A stretch of DNA of 64,000 nt, from NCBI GenBank assembly GCA_023667045.1, contig JAMPAU010000002.1, forward strand, positions 1-64,000. Reading direction: 5' to 3'. A program made the position numbers and the translations under genes. A model generated the notes under the pieces. The model searched no databases and was not told the DNA's origin. It saw nothing but the letters and a program-made list of their open reading frames with translations. Shown here piece by piece: positions 1 to 9,799 of this stretch. The DNA comes from Ruminococcus flavefaciens (lineage in GTDB: Bacteria > Bacillota > Clostridia > Oscillospirales > Ruminococcaceae). Numbering within the stretch: the first letter of the stretch is position 1; each line of letters opens with the position of its first letter.

Positions 1-173
1 ATACCGACGAGGAAGAACTCCTGATTGATATGTGTAATTGTTTTGGAGTTGACGAGGAAGAGGTTCTCCTGCTCCTTGACTATGGTTACACTGCTACGGA
101 AATAGAGGATTTGATAGCTGATACTGACTTATTTATCAAGACTGTCAACGAAGTCAAATCATTCTCTACATAA
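1..173 (+). CDS. C-terminal end of an unrecognised acidic protein (partial)
   Basis: An open frame runs in from the window edge (frame 3) and stops at TAA 171-173, leaving 56 residues. It is acidic and Leu-rich, with repeated DEEE clusters and a short helix-rich tail. I do not recognise a family. It is followed at once by a terminator-like hairpin, which supports it being the 3' end of a real gene. It lies inside element 1, left of the STAND gene. Confidence 0.55.
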   Translation, partial: TDEEELLIDMCNCFGVDEEEVLLLLDYGYTATEIEDLIADTDLFIKTVNEVKSFST

Positions 174-179
174 AACAAC

Positions 180-214
180 AAAAGAAAGCTGACTGATAAT
201 CAGTTTTCTTTTGT
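180..214 (+). terminator. Rho-independent terminator
   Basis: A hairpin with arms AAAGAAAGCTGA and TCAGTTTTCTTTT starts 7 bases after the stop of the left-edge gene. The descending arm is T-rich. It would end plus-strand transcription before the convergent STAND gene. Confidence 0.6.
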
Positions 215-398
215 GAAGTATCTGCAAAAAATGTGGAACGTGGAACATAGTAAAACCTGTTCCTTGTTCCACGATTTTCAGAAGTTCAGTCTTACTTTTA
301 TTGCACACGCACTATATAAATTATTTTTTCAAATAATATATATTAGGGGAACATTGAAAATTTATTTTTATAAAAAGAATTTTACGGTATACAGTTGG

Positions 399-2666
399 TT
401 ATTCATCTTCCAAAGAGTTTATTTCAGTATGTGGCAGATTAAACTTCTCAACTATATCACTTATTATATCATACTTGAAATATTCAAAATGCCCATCTGA
501 ATATAGCTTTTTTATTTTTTCAGCTATTGAATCAGCTTTTTGTGGCTGTAAACGCTTACATATAACGTAGTAAGAGTACATAGTTCTTAAATATTCCAAA
601 GATTTATGATTATTAAATTGTTTTAACAGATATTCATAAGATTCAATAGCTTCAGTATTTGTTTCATATGATGCAAGAAATTCACAAAACAGAACATTGT
701 ACTCTAAAAAGAAACTTTGAATCAGAACATCGTTTTCGTGATTTTGATAAATATAATTATATATTGTATCAAATTTAGCATTTATTATAGTAAAAAGATT
801 ATCTTCAAAGTGTTCTTTTCTTAATAATTCAATAAGTTTCTTTAAATATTCATTTGCGAAATAAAGATAAGGATAAAGCATAATTATTTTTTCATAATTT
901 ATTGCATTAGGAAGTTTACGAATATTTTCAGCTTTTCTTATTTTATTGGAATATTCCTGTTGTGTTGCAAGGATAAAATCGTTAACACTATCGTATTTTT
1001 TGAAGTGAATATCAAACGCAGACAGAACAAATTTAAAATCTTCCTTTTCTTTTTTATTAAGATTATCAATAAATACAACAGCAATATCATATATTTGTTT
1101 TGCTTCATATGTATATCCGTAAGTAAGCAGAGAAGATATGCATTTTACAATAAAGTCAAAAATTTTCAAATTATCTTTTGAGGGCAGACACAATATGTTT
1201 TTTATAACAGAAAAATAAATTTTTCTGTATAATATTCCCTTAACGGAATATTCCCAGTAATGTGTTATATTTTTGTAGATATAATCAACTGTAATTATGC
1301 AGTTTTCGGTATCAGATTTCAGTTTTTCAATTACAATATCTTTGATAATAGAATGAATAGTTACTGTTCTGTCTGTATCTCTATTTATATTAAGCCAGCC
1401 CATAGGCATTAAATTGCAGTATACAGCATTATTGCTCTTAAGACCTGTAAGTTCATGCAGTAATCTTACAGGCACTCCCAAAACAGGCATAAGTGACATA
1501 ACACGCAGAACAGTCTTGTCATCATCGTTCATGCTGTCAAACATAAAATCAAACAATCTTCTGATATGTTCACAGGCTTTGGCTTCTTTGTCCTCATAAT
1601 TGACATTTTCCTCTATTTTATCTGATACCGTGCTTTCATACAATATATTGCATATTTCATTATATTCAAGAAAACTCTGCTCTATAGCTTTGGCATATAC
1701 TGTCATAGCCAACGCATGATAATTGAGCTTTTTAGCTATATACAATATGTTGTCACGCTCAAATCTGCCTGTGTATCTGCTCATAAGTTCATAAGCCTGC
1801 TCATCGCTGAAACAGTCAACATCAACAACGGTAAGTCTTTCATTTCTCGGTCTCCATGACGAAAGAACAAGTACTTTACAATTGCATGAAGTAATAAAAG
1901 TCTTAAAATTATCAGGCAGATTCTTTGTAACATTCTCAATTACAAGCAGATAATGAGAATCCATTTTCTTTATAAGCTCTTGATTTGATTCCTTATTTTT
2001 ACCACAGAAAAATTGTTCCTGTTCTATACTTTCAAGTATATCATCTGTATAATCAAGTGTCAGAATACCATAAAAATTATTTTCAGAAATAAATTTTTTC
2101 GATATTTCGGTTTTTCCACAACCTCTTATACCACAAAGGTATACAATATTGCTGTTGGTAAAAGCAGTATTAAGTTTTAAAATTGTTTCTTGTCTGTCTA
2201 TAAAATTAGGGTGTACGCTTTCTTTGCTTGGCAAATCATCGTATGGAGTTCTTGCATCAGAGTAATAAAGACTGTATACAAGAATCTTAAAAATCTGAAT
2301 AATCTGCATATTTTCATTACTTATAAATTTTTCACGCAAGGTCTGAAATATACTGTCATTCTCTGATGATAATATTTTAACTTTTGTATCATCGGCTACA
2401 TTTGCAGAATCAGTAAGCATTTTTGTTAAATAATCAAGTACAGATAAGATATTTCCTCTTTCTTGTATCAGTGATTGAAAAAATTCAAATCTAACCTGCA
2501 TAAGTTCTACATCTAATGAATCAATATCATTGTACTCTTTTCTGTTTTCAGGCGGAATGGAACGACCTCCCGAAGCGTATTTCTTACTGTCGCTGATACC
2601 GTTTATCTGATTTGACAGTTCAAATATATTTTCGTCAGTTATTTCAGAAGACGATTTGATAAACAA
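399..2666 (-). CDS. STAND/NB-ARC ATPase (NLR-like), possible phage-defence protein
   Basis: A 755-residue protein. The N-terminal 165 residues are helical and match no effector domain I recognise. An NB-ARC-type P-loop NTPase follows: Walker A GIRGCGKTE near residue 180, Walker B-like LLVIEN near 240, and a sensor segment LVLSSWRPR near 270. An NLYHALAM-like stretch near 315 corresponds to the GLPLA region. The C-terminal 350 residues are helical and TPR-like. STAND NTPases with this layout often act as ligand-triggered switches, and many bacterial ones are antiphage sensors. The only start in frame after the upstream stop is TTG, with no clear ribosome site, so the 5' end may be slightly decayed. 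It is a lone AT-rich gene in a mobile element. The defence role is inference from context. Confidence 0.75.
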   Translation of the reverse strand: MFIKSSSEITDENIFELSNQINGISDSKKYASGGRSIPPENRKEYNDIDSLDVELMQVRFEFFQSLIQERGNILSVLDYLTKMLTDSANVADDTKVKILSSENDSIFQTLREKFISNENMQIIQIFKILVYSLYYSDARTPYDDLPSKESVHPNFIDRQETILKLNTAFTNSNIVYLCGIRGCGKTEISKKFISENNFYGILTLDYTDDILESIEQEQFFCGKNKESNQELIKKMDSHYLLVIENVTKNLPDNFKTFITSCNCKVLVLSSWRPRNERLTVVDVDCFSDEQAYELMSRYTGRFERDNILYIAKKLNYHALAMTVYAKAIEQSFLEYNEICNILYESTVSDKIEENVNYEDKEAKACEHIRRLFDFMFDSMNDDDKTVLRVMSLMPVLGVPVRLLHELTGLKSNNAVYCNLMPMGWLNINRDTDRTVTIHSIIKDIVIEKLKSDTENCIITVDYIYKNITHYWEYSVKGILYRKIYFSVIKNILCLPSKDNLKIFDFIVKCISSLLTYGYTYEAKQIYDIAVVFIDNLNKKEKEDFKFVLSAFDIHFKKYDSVNDFILATQQEYSNKIRKAENIRKLPNAINYEKIIMLYPYLYFANEYLKKLIELLRKEHFEDNLFTIINAKFDTIYNYIYQNHENDVLIQSFFLEYNVLFCEFLASYETNTEAIESYEYLLKQFNNHKSLEYLRTMYSYYVICKRLQPQKADSIAEKIKKLYSDGHFEYFKYDIISDIVEKFNLPHTEINSLEDE

Positions 2667-2834
2667 TGCCAGATATAGAAGATTACATTTTGATGCAATA
2701 ACAACCTTTTTATCCTAACTGTTACGAGTAATATATTTGATATTCAGTTTTGTCATTATCTCATTTACAACTTTATAGAACAAAAATCTCATATAGTCTC
2801 ACCTCATTTGCCTCTTTTTTGCCTCCAAAATCAT

Positions 2835-2863
2835 CAGACAAAATTAAAAATATAGTGTATAAT
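2835..2863 (+). promoter_or_regulatory. Candidate promoter for the element 1 replication genes
   Basis: The 314-bp gap 2667-2980 between the divergent STAND and primase-helicase genes has no convincing gene. It holds CAGACA, 17 bases, then TATAAT on the plus strand, 118 bases before the primase-helicase start. The -35 matches only 4 of 6 consensus bases. The rest of the gap is AT-rich and unremarkable. Confidence 0.4.
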
Positions 2864-2980
2864 AATAGCATAACATCACTGGTGTTAAATAAATGCAATT
2901 TGAAAATTGAATATGTTAAATTGATATTTTAATTATATCATAATCGCTGACAAATTTCAAGTGTCAAAGGAAGTTTTTTT

Positions 2981-4465
2981 ATGAATGAAAATGATATGAG
3001 TAATGGCTTGTTTGCATATCAAGATAAAGACGAGCCACAGTTCAATAATACTTATGATGAGGTAAGCAACGAATTATCTACAATGTTATTAGGAGAATAC
3101 GGAACGGAAACAGCCCCTAAATTACCTACGGGATTTGAAAAAAATTTCAGAAAGGAATGGCTTTATAAATTCAGTAATGAACTTATTAATACCCAATTAT
3201 TGATTTACTTTAACAACAAGTTCTTTACTTTCAATGGATGCTATCATGAACCATATAATATCAACAACTTTTATGGCATTTTATCAAAGCTGTTGATTCG
3301 AAAAGGAATCTTACCTATGTATAAAGATGTGGCGTTTATTGATAGTAATTTAAGAGCAGTCATACCAGCTAAAGCATGTTACGTACAGGCAAACTTACCA
3401 GATTATTTTCTGTATAAAAACTGTTTGATTAATGTCGAAACGGAAAAAATTTTCTCGTTAAATCCAAATTACTTTGCAACAGGAGCAATAAATGCAAATT
3501 TCAATCCAAATCTTGTAGACAGTCACCCTATATTTGATGCTTTTCTGCATCGGATTACGGGAGACGATGCAATACTTACTCGAAGAATATGGGAAGTACT
3601 TGCCTATGCGATTTCGCCTGAATATCATCTCAGAGTGATATTTTGTTTTATTGGTGTAGGCGGAGCAGGCAAAAGCGTTTTGCTGAAACTGATAGAGAAT
3701 CTGCTCACACCATCACTTGTAACGAATATGTCAATAGCCAACCTTGCAACAAGAGGATTTGCAGAGTCTGAACTCGAAAACAAGAGAGTTTGCATTGCAT
3801 CGGACGAGGGAAAGTTCAACTTCAATGAGGAATCGGCAGCAAAACTGAAACGCATAAGTGGCGGAGGTGAAACGATAACAGTTGATGTAAAAATGAAGGC
3901 ACAGACTACTTTTACGGTAACAGCAAAGCTGCTTATTGCAAGCAACTACCCGATTCACCGTTCAGCAGCTATGGTAGACCAGTATCTTAGAAACAGAATG
4001 ATGATAATTCCGTTTGTGAACAACATTCCGCAGAACGAGCAAGACCCGTACATATTCAATAAGATTCTTACGGAACGTGATGCAATTGTCACACACGCTT
4101 TCTATGTTTATAAAAATCTAATGGCAAAAAATTTTGTATTTTCGGGAGATGAAACATATTACGAGAATCTTGCAAACATAGCTACAACAGACACTTCACA
4201 CGAAACTATGAGAATATTCTCTGATAGATTATGCATATTTGACAGCACAAGCTTTACACCAATAGAAACGCTGTTCCAAGCATACACACAGTTATTTTCT
4301 ATGGCACAGTTTAAGGACATAACCTCTTTTTCAAGAGTATTCCTTGAAGTGAATTATGGAAAAGTTGAACAGAAAAGAAAACACACATCCAACACGAATT
4401 TTCGTGGATTTATAGGCGTGACATTAAGAAATGGAGGAAATTACAACAATGAAAATAATATCTGA
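2981..4465 (+). CDS. SF3 helicase/primase of phage-plasmid D5 type
   Basis: A 494-residue protein with an AAGGAAG ribosome site before ATG 2981. The C-terminal half has the superfamily 3 helicase signature: Walker A GVGGAGKS near residue 226, followed by RVCIASDEGKF (Walker B region) near 268. A LLIASNYPIH motif C (sensor Asn) lies near 322. This is the D5/P4-type replicative helicase of small phages, satellites and integrative plasmids. No prim-pol motif is evident in the N-terminal half. It overlaps the next (decayed) helicase gene by 17 bases, so the two formed one replication operon. It marks element 1 as an autonomously replicating plasmid- or satellite-like element. Confidence 0.8.
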   Translation: MNENDMSNGLFAYQDKDEPQFNNTYDEVSNELSTMLLGEYGTETAPKLPTGFEKNFRKEWLYKFSNELINTQLLIYFNNKFFTFNGCYHEPYNINNFYGILSKLLIRKGILPMYKDVAFIDSNLRAVIPAKACYVQANLPDYFLYKNCLINVETEKIFSLNPNYFATGAINANFNPNLVDSHPIFDAFLHRITGDDAILTRRIWEVLAYAISPEYHLRVIFCFIGVGGAGKSVLLKLIENLLTPSLVTNMSIANLATRGFAESELENKRVCIASDEGKFNFNEESAAKLKRISGGGETITVDVKMKAQTTFTVTAKLLIASNYPIHRSAAMVDQYLRNRMMIIPFVNNIPQNEQDPYIFNKILTERDAIVTHAFYVYKNLMAKNFVFSGDETYYENLANIATTDTSHETMRIFSDRLCIFDSTSFTPIETLFQAYTQLFSMAQFKDITSFSRVFLEVNYGKVEQKRKHTSNTNFRGFIGVTLRNGGNYNNENNI

Positions 4466-6109
4466 AGGCATTGTTGAGCATAACATTTCTGATAATATAA
4501 AGTTATCGGGAAAACTCAAAAACTTCGCTGAACTTGTAAAAGACTGCAAAGTTGGCGAACAAAAATCCTACCTGTCCGATTACTTCGGGCAGGAGGAGCT
4601 TGACAATCTTGAAACTGGTCATAGTGCTGTCATAGCAAGCGATGTCGGAACGGGCAAATCCACTGCTATTATAAATACAGCTTTTGCTATGCATAATGGA
4701 ATATCTACATCTTCGTAAATCGTCGCTATTGCATTATCCAACTCAAAAGAGAGTACATGAAATTTATGGGAATAGCTGTAAGTGATTGGTGCGATGATGC
4801 TGTAATGGGCTATGATACGGGAAATATTAAGTTTATGACGTATCAGAAGTTAGCTAAAAAGGGCAGTTTTTATAAGCTGCCTGAAAACAGCATAGTTGTT
4901 CTTGATGAAATTCATTATCTGCTGAATGATGCATTATTTTCGTATGAACCTGAGATAATTAAAAATATTATTCGTGCCAACAAAAATCGCACAAAAAGGG
5001 TCTACATATCTGCAACCATTGATGAGGTACTCGATGAAATTATTATGCTTGAAAGCAAATGTGACAAGCCTGCTCCAATTGATGAAATTTTCATAAACAA
5101 CGACAGATACAAGATTAACAATACGCTTATAGACTAGATTTATCTCATACCAAATAGCTATGAGCATATAAATTTAAAGTTTTATAATTATTCTGATATT
5201 GATATGCTTGTTGATTATCTCAATGCCAACAGCGAAAATGGCAGAAAATCACTTGTTTTTGTGCGTAACAAGAATCGTGGCGAAGCACTCAGAGAGAAAC
5301 TTACAGATTCTGAAATGGTGTTCGCAACCGAAAACGGTATGCCGATGTTAAGTGAAATATTAGGAAACGCTGAGTATTCTTGCAGTAGTTTGCTTGCTAC
5401 GAAAGTACTCGAAAATGGTATATCTATTGTTGACAACAAGGTTGATACTATTGTGATTGACGAGATAGACCCGATAACGTTCAGGCAGTTTTTAGGCAGA
5501 GTACGCAACAGCAGAGCAAATCCAAGACCGCTGACTGTAATTATACTTGACTATACTCTAAGCGAACTTATACAGTACGAGAGACAGTGTTACCAGAAAA
5601 TTAACACTATTAATTATGTAATTAAGAATATAGATTATTGTATGAATAATTTTCAGGAGTATTATCCTTATGTCTACTATGACAGGGACGACAAAGCCCC
5701 TAAAGTTAACTACCTTGCATTAAATAAACTAACTAACCTTAGTAATCATATAAAATCGCTTATAGATGAGGAAAAAACAAGTTCTCACGCCTATATCCAT
5801 AGCATACAGTGACTTCTGTTTCTGCTTGAAGCTATTGAGGATAAGCAGTTCCTGAATTATGACGACTTAACAAAATTCAAGTCAGAAGTGCAGACGGCTT
5901 ACAATGAGTTTGCATCGTCACCAAAACTCAAAGCAGACCGTGACAAACTTGCACAAGACTTGATAAAAGTCGTATCTGAAACAAGCATATACCCGAAAAA
6001 AATCACGGGTAATCAGATACAAGTTGATAAAATTAATGATATACTTGCTTGTGCAGGTATATCGGCAAAAGTACAGTCTCTTGGTGAGACTTTCGGATTA
6101 ATTGAATAA
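4449..6109 (+). pseudogene. Decayed DEAD/DEAH-type helicase (origin-binding-like)
   Basis: ATG 4449 has GGAGGAAA 8 bases upstream. Residues 60-75 carry a P-loop, SDVGTGKST. The frame is then lost by a shift near 4690-4720, and the protein continues in another frame from about 4719. A DEIH Walker B motif lies near 4912 and SATID near 5017. An in-frame TAG at 5135 and TGA at 5810 break it twice more. Conserved helicase text (SLVFVRN near 5240, FRQFLGRVRNS near 5480) continues after the TAG, and unrelated but open sequence continues after the TGA. Three independent lesions mean a true pseudogene, not recoding. The intact ancestor was about 550 residues, encoded with the SF3 gene upstream. Confidence 0.8.
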
Positions 6110-6182
6110 TTAAATTATATATTATATTTAGGAGATATAGTACAAACTGTCACTCATATAAATAAATTGGAGGTGTGAACAA

Positions 6183-6362
6183 ATGAAGAAGAAAGAATAT
6201 ATATGCACAAATGTTGTTCCAAAGCTGAACGAGCAGGAAAACAAGCCGTTTTTTCTGAGTGTAGAGTTTGCAGTACTGATGTCGCTTGTAAAAAGAGGAC
6301 TGCTTACACGTTCGCAGGCGGAGCAGTGCAAAAATATATTGACAAAAAGCGGTCAGGTGTAA
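6183..6362 (+). CDS. Small protein preceding the serine recombinase
   Basis: 59 residues with a GGAGGTG ribosome site 8 bases before ATG. The C-terminal part has a short helix-turn segment (VKRGLLTRSQAEQCKNILTK) like the SHOCT-type tail seen in many small proteins beside serine recombinases of Firmicute mobile elements. It lies 31 bases upstream of the recombinase and is probably co-transcribed. A role as recombinase accessory or directionality protein is possible but unproven. Confidence 0.65.
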   Translation: MKKKEYICTNVVPKLNEQENKPFFLSVEFAVLMSLVKRGLLTRSQAEQCKNILTKSGQV

Positions 6363-6393
6363 CAACCTGACTGCTATAGAAAGGAATGATGAT

Positions 6394-8031
6394 ATGTTAG
6401 AGAAATATATGATGATGAATCGGGAAAGGCAGTTGGCGAATACAAATAAGAAAGTAGCTGCATATTGTCGTGTGTCGACTGACCGTGACGACCAAGCAAA
6501 TTCTTTTGAGAGCCAGCAGAGATATTTTCGCCAGTATATAGAAAATAATCCCGACTGGGAGCTTTATGGAATTTTTGCGGACGAGGGTATTTCAGGCACG
6601 AACACCAAAAAGCGTAAGGAATTTCAACGTATGATAGCTTGTGCCGAAAACGGTGAATTTGACTTGATTATAACAAAGGAAGTCTCACGTTTTGCAAGAA
6701 ATATTGTTGATACCATTTCTATCACTCGTGAGCTGAAAAAGCATAATGTCTATGTGATATTTATGAATGATGGTATCAATACAATGGACGGAGATGCAGA
6801 ATTAAGGCTTGGTATTATGGCGTCAATCGCACAGGAAGAAAGCCGTAAGACTTCCGAGCGTGTGAAATGGGGACAAAAAAGACGTATGGAGCAGGGTGTT
6901 GTATTCGGCAGGAATATGCTTGGATATGATGTCAAAGACGGTAAAATGTATATTAATAATGAGGGTGCGGAAATTGTAAGACTTATATTTCATAAATTCG
7001 TCAACGAGGGCAAGGGTACGCACGTCATAGCAAGGGAACTCGCTGAGGCAGGCATTCACCCAATGCGTGTGAAAGAGTGGTCAAATACGGTGATTCTGCG
7101 TGTGATACGCAATGAGAAATACTGTGGTGACTTAGTACAGAAAAAAACATATACTCCTGACTTCTTGTCGCACGAGAAGAAATACAACAGAGGAGAAGAA
7201 GAATTTGTCATCATCAAAGACCACCACGAACCTATTATTTCTCGTGAATTATTCGAGAAAGCCAATCGTATTTTAGATGCAAAGTCACTCTCACAGGAGG
7301 GCAAGGCAAAACACAGTAACCGTTATATCTTCTCAGGCAAAATCAAGTGTGGTAAATGTGGTTCAAGCTATGTGGCACGTTACAAGAAACGCAAGGATGG
7401 CAGTACATACAAGGCGTGGCGGTGCTATCAGTCCGCTAAACACGGCAAGAAAGGCTGTTCGTGTGAGAGTATACGCAACGAAGATGCTATGTATATTATG
7501 TATCTTGTATGCAGGGACTTGAAATATAATCGCCGTAAAATCGTCAGCAACTTGACAAGTGCCATTGAATCCGTTCTGTTTAGTGAATGTAAATCAGATG
7601 GAACAGAACTCACTGCACAGTTAGAGGAGCTGACTAAAAAACATACAGGGCTTATTGAACTCTATACAAGCGGTGACATCAGCAAGGAAGAATTTACAGA
7701 GTTAAGGCAAAAATACAGCACGGAAATCAACAGTATCAAATCCACTCTGAATGGTATAGAAGTACAGCAGAGAATGAAAAATCAGCACAGTGAACTGATT
7801 GCAGACATAAAAAGTTCTGTTGATGATCTTATAAATGGTGTACAGTATGAAGATGAGTTTTATGCCCAGATACTTGACAGAATAGTTGTCAATGACAAAA
7901 AACATATAGACGTGTATCTGAATATGCTTCCATATAAATGGAGTTTTGCGGTCGAAAAAATCGCCATTTCTGAAACGCATCTACCTATATCCGTCAGAAT
8001 GCCTTTCACCTCAGAGTATGGCATAGCATAA
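6394..8031 (+). CDS. Large serine recombinase of element 1
   Basis: 545 residues. The N-terminal resolvase domain has YCRVSTD with the catalytic Ser near residue 28, then GISGTN near 68 and the SRFARN active-site block near 98. A recombinase domain follows (YCGDLVQKK near 245) and a zinc ribbon CGKCGSSY...CYQ...C near 320-355. A coiled coil occupies about 395-450. The start has AAGGAATG upstream. It is at the right end of element 1 and its last 16 codons (7984-8031) lie in host cotJC read on the opposite strand. The present C-terminus is therefore created by integration and would differ in the excised circle. It resembles the SpoIVCA/TnpX group of recombinases. Confidence 0.92.
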   Translation: MLEKYMMMNRERQLANTNKKVAAYCRVSTDRDDQANSFESQQRYFRQYIENNPDWELYGIFADEGISGTNTKKRKEFQRMIACAENGEFDLIITKEVSRFARNIVDTISITRELKKHNVYVIFMNDGINTMDGDAELRLGIMASIAQEESRKTSERVKWGQKRRMEQGVVFGRNMLGYDVKDGKMYINNEGAEIVRLIFHKFVNEGKGTHVIARELAEAGIHPMRVKEWSNTVILRVIRNEKYCGDLVQKKTYTPDFLSHEKKYNRGEEEFVIIKDHHEPIISRELFEKANRILDAKSLSQEGKAKHSNRYIFSGKIKCGKCGSSYVARYKKRKDGSTYKAWRCYQSAKHGKKGCSCESIRNEDAMYIMYLVCRDLKYNRRKIVSNLTSAIESVLFSECKSDGTELTAQLEELTKKHTGLIELYTSGDISKEEFTELRQKYSTEINSIKSTLNGIEVQQRMKNQHSELIADIKSSVDDLINGVQYEDEFYAQILDRIVVNDKKHIDVYLNMLPYKWSFAVEKIAISETHLPISVRMPFTSEYGIA

Positions 8032-8150
8032 CGTTGGTTTATATATCTCAGTGCCGCTGAAAGTTCGCCGTCCGGACCGCCGAGCTGTGTTATGATAAAC
8101 TGTGCAAGCTTGGGGTTAGGATTTTTTATATTTACAGGATATTGAAGTTT
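7984..8150 (-). pseudogene. cotJC: Internal piece of cotJC (manganese-catalase-like spore coat protein)
   Basis: Read on the minus strand from 8150, this encodes about 55 residues: KLQYPVNIKNPNPKLAQ, then FIITQLGGPDGEL, ALRYINQRYAMPYS and VKGILTDIG. This is the N-terminal part of the CotJC/manganese catalase family from residue 8. It has no start codon: its first seven codons are 52.5 kb away at 60664-60684, beside cotJB. It ends abruptly at about 7984 where element 1 begins. The rest of the gene must lie left of the window. The piece is intact in frame, so excision of both elements could restore the gene. Confidence 0.88.
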
Positions 8151-8176
8151 TATAAAATATCTATGTTGTACATAAA
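8146..8176. other. Left attachment junction of the prophage
   Basis: cotJC sequence (minus strand, AAACTTCAAT) stops at an A-run and phage sequence begins. The phage arm carries TATGTACAACATAGATAT on the minus strand. The mirror-image arm ATATTCATGTTGTACATA is found at the right end (60640-60662). Crossing over within the A-run of GAGAAAAAACTTC explains both junctions. Confidence 0.75.
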
Positions 8177-8216
8177 AATTACTCTGCTTGTAAAATAAGT
8201 GGAGCAGGGGAGTTAG

Positions 8217-9410
8217 TTATTTTATTTTTCCGTCAATGCTTGCTACGTGGTCTAAAATCTGTTCAAGAGTGTTCTTTTCGGAAACTGAAACTTGAGTATC
8301 AGACTTTTTGAATCCGTTCAGACCGGCATTTTTAATTATCGTCGGATAGTCTTGGTAAGCATAATCTAAATCAACGTCGCTGGAAATTCCCTCAATGCGA
8401 CCCGTCCACGAGTACTGCCACAAGCCGTAGTCACCGGAATAATCGGACTTGGCGACATCGACGTGCGACAGAAAAGTATCAAACCAAGTTGTTATGTCAG
8501 CTCCGATGTTATTTTCAAAAGCATTTTTAAAGCTGTAGACCGCCGTATACCAGCCGTTTTTTTCAAGTTCGGAACAGAAAGCACCACATACTTCTGATGC
8601 ATGGCTGAGACTTGCCGTTTCTTCAATGTCATAAGCTACTGGATATTCAAACGACTTTCCGGCAAGCGTTTTAAGGCACACAGAAGCCTCCTGTTTTGCT
8701 TCAACTTCGGTCGTAGCGTAAGTATACCAGTAAGCACCGACGGGGATATTAAGCCGTTTACACTCGCTGTAGTTGCGTTCAAACTGCTTATCAATCTGAG
8801 AGATTTCCTTTCCGTAGCCTGCACGTATGATAGCAAAATCGACCTTTTCCGATGCCTTTACCTTGTCCCAGTCGATAACGCCCTGATGTTCTGAAACGTC
8901 GATACCACGGGCGGTAATTGCAGAATTATCAGCGGAAGATTTCGCCATACCATAATATTTATAGAAGTCGTTCGTCACTGAGTAGTCGGAAGTTACGACC
9001 TCGTCGCCCTTCCAGAAGTTCGAGGTTCGCACGTCAACGTGGGTAGCGGTGTATGTGCCGTCAATGTTTGCGATACCACCAAAGCCAACGTCCTGAGCCA
9101 CACATGAAACTTTCTTTGATGAGATTTTGTTTCCGGACTGGTCATAGCAGACTATATCTGATGCGTAACCTTTCGTATGAAAATCCGTCGCAGAACCGCC
9201 GATATTTACGCTATGTGTCGGGCAACGATAGCCGGAAGTTATCACTATAGCCGAACAATTTAGGGCTTTGAACAGCAGTTCAAGTTTTTCCGGCAGTTCC
9301 GGATTAAGTATAGTGTCGTGAGTTCCACCACACTTACAACGGAACTCCGAAACGCTGAAATGTTCCGCAAGCATGAACGTGTCATTGTATCTGTAGTTTT
9401 TTGTTGACAT
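8217..9410 (-). CDS. Endolysin: M15 peptidase plus GH25 lysozyme
   Basis: 397 residues with two peptidoglycan-cleaving domains. Residues 10-130 are an M15-type D,D-/L,D-peptidase, with YRCPTHSVNIGG, the zinc-site pattern H-x-x-G-x-A-x-D (HTKGYASD) near 75 and HVDVR near 120. Residues 165-365 are a GH25 muramidase: GIDVSEHQG, FAIIRAGYG, GAYWYTYA and AYDIEE (catalytic Asp/Glu). No signal peptide is visible, so export depends on the holin genes just upstream. A GGAGCAG ribosome site precedes ATG. It is the last gene of the late operon. Confidence 0.93.
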   Translation of the reverse strand: MSTKNYRYNDTFMLAEHFSVSEFRCKCGGTHDTILNPELPEKLELLFKALNCSAIVITSGYRCPTHSVNIGGSATDFHTKGYASDIVCYDQSGNKISSKKVSCVAQDVGFGGIANIDGTYTATHVDVRTSNFWKGDEVVTSDYSVTNDFYKYYGMAKSSADNSAITARGIDVSEHQGVIDWDKVKASEKVDFAIIRAGYGKEISQIDKQFERNYSECKRLNIPVGAYWYTYATTEVEAKQEASVCLKTLAGKSFEYPVAYDIEETASLSHASEVCGAFCSELEKNGWYTAVYSFKNAFENNIGADITTWFDTFLSHVDVAKSDYSGDYGLWQYSWTGRIEGISSDVDLDYAYQDYPTIIKNAGLNGFKKSDTQVSVSEKNTLEQILDHVASIDGKIK

Positions 9411-9421
9411 ATGACTGCTCC

Positions 9422-9589
9422 TTACTGCACGATTATGGAAACGACTTTATCAAGGTTGTAAAAGCCGACCCATGCGTTATTTTTCTTAATTATGAAAAAT
9501 TTTCCGTCATAAAGGTAATCGTCCCATTCGTCCTTTTCCCATACGACCTGTTTGCTGTTTTTCATGGCAATTTTTATTTTTGTATACAT
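9422..9589 (-). CDS. Small phage protein between holin and lysin
   Basis: 55 residues, from ATG 9589 with GGAGTGAAAAAA upstream to TAA 9422. Lysine- and aromatic-rich, with KNNAWVGFYNLDKVVSI near the C-terminus. No family recognised. Its position between the holin and lysin suggests a late or lysis-associated product. Confidence 0.65.
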   Translation of the reverse strand: MYTKIKIAMKNSKQVVWEKDEWDDYLYDGKFFIIKKNNAWVGFYNLDKVVSIIVQ

Positions 9590-9607
9590 TTTTTTCACTC
9601 CTTTGGT

Positions 9608-9799
9608 TTATTCTTCGGGCAGTCCGGCAAGGCTTGTAAGTACCGACAGCACACCTGCAAGTACTGCCGAACTTCCGACGGCAAGCCAGTTGACATCGCC
9701 CATTACAGCGGAAGTCCCGATTGTCGCAACCGCCGTCTGAGCGACAGTCTTAACAGCACGTATTCCGGCTAATTTGAGCCATTTTTTCCAGTCTCTCAT
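9608..9799 (-). CDS. r1t-type phage holin
   Basis: 63 residues. An amphipathic basic N-terminus (RDWKKWLKLAGIRAVKT) is followed by two hydrophobic segments, at about 17-35 and 40-60, separated by a polar turn MGDVNW. This is the layout of the r1t-like holin family. It overlaps the upstream gene by 4 bases. It would form membrane holes that release the endolysin. Confidence 0.8.
   Translation of the reverse strand: MRDWKKWLKLAGIRAVKTVAQTAVATIGTSAVMGDVNWLAVGSSAVLAGVLSVLTSLAGLPEE

Noticed and set aside
213..500. Plus-strand frame opposite the STAND gene end
   Set aside because: AT-rich, no ribosome site, overlaps the STAND gene's 3' end.
4449..6109. Recoded stops (TAG or TGA read as amino acids) in the helicase gene
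   Set aside because: The gene has one frameshift, one TAG and one TGA; recoding would not explain all three.
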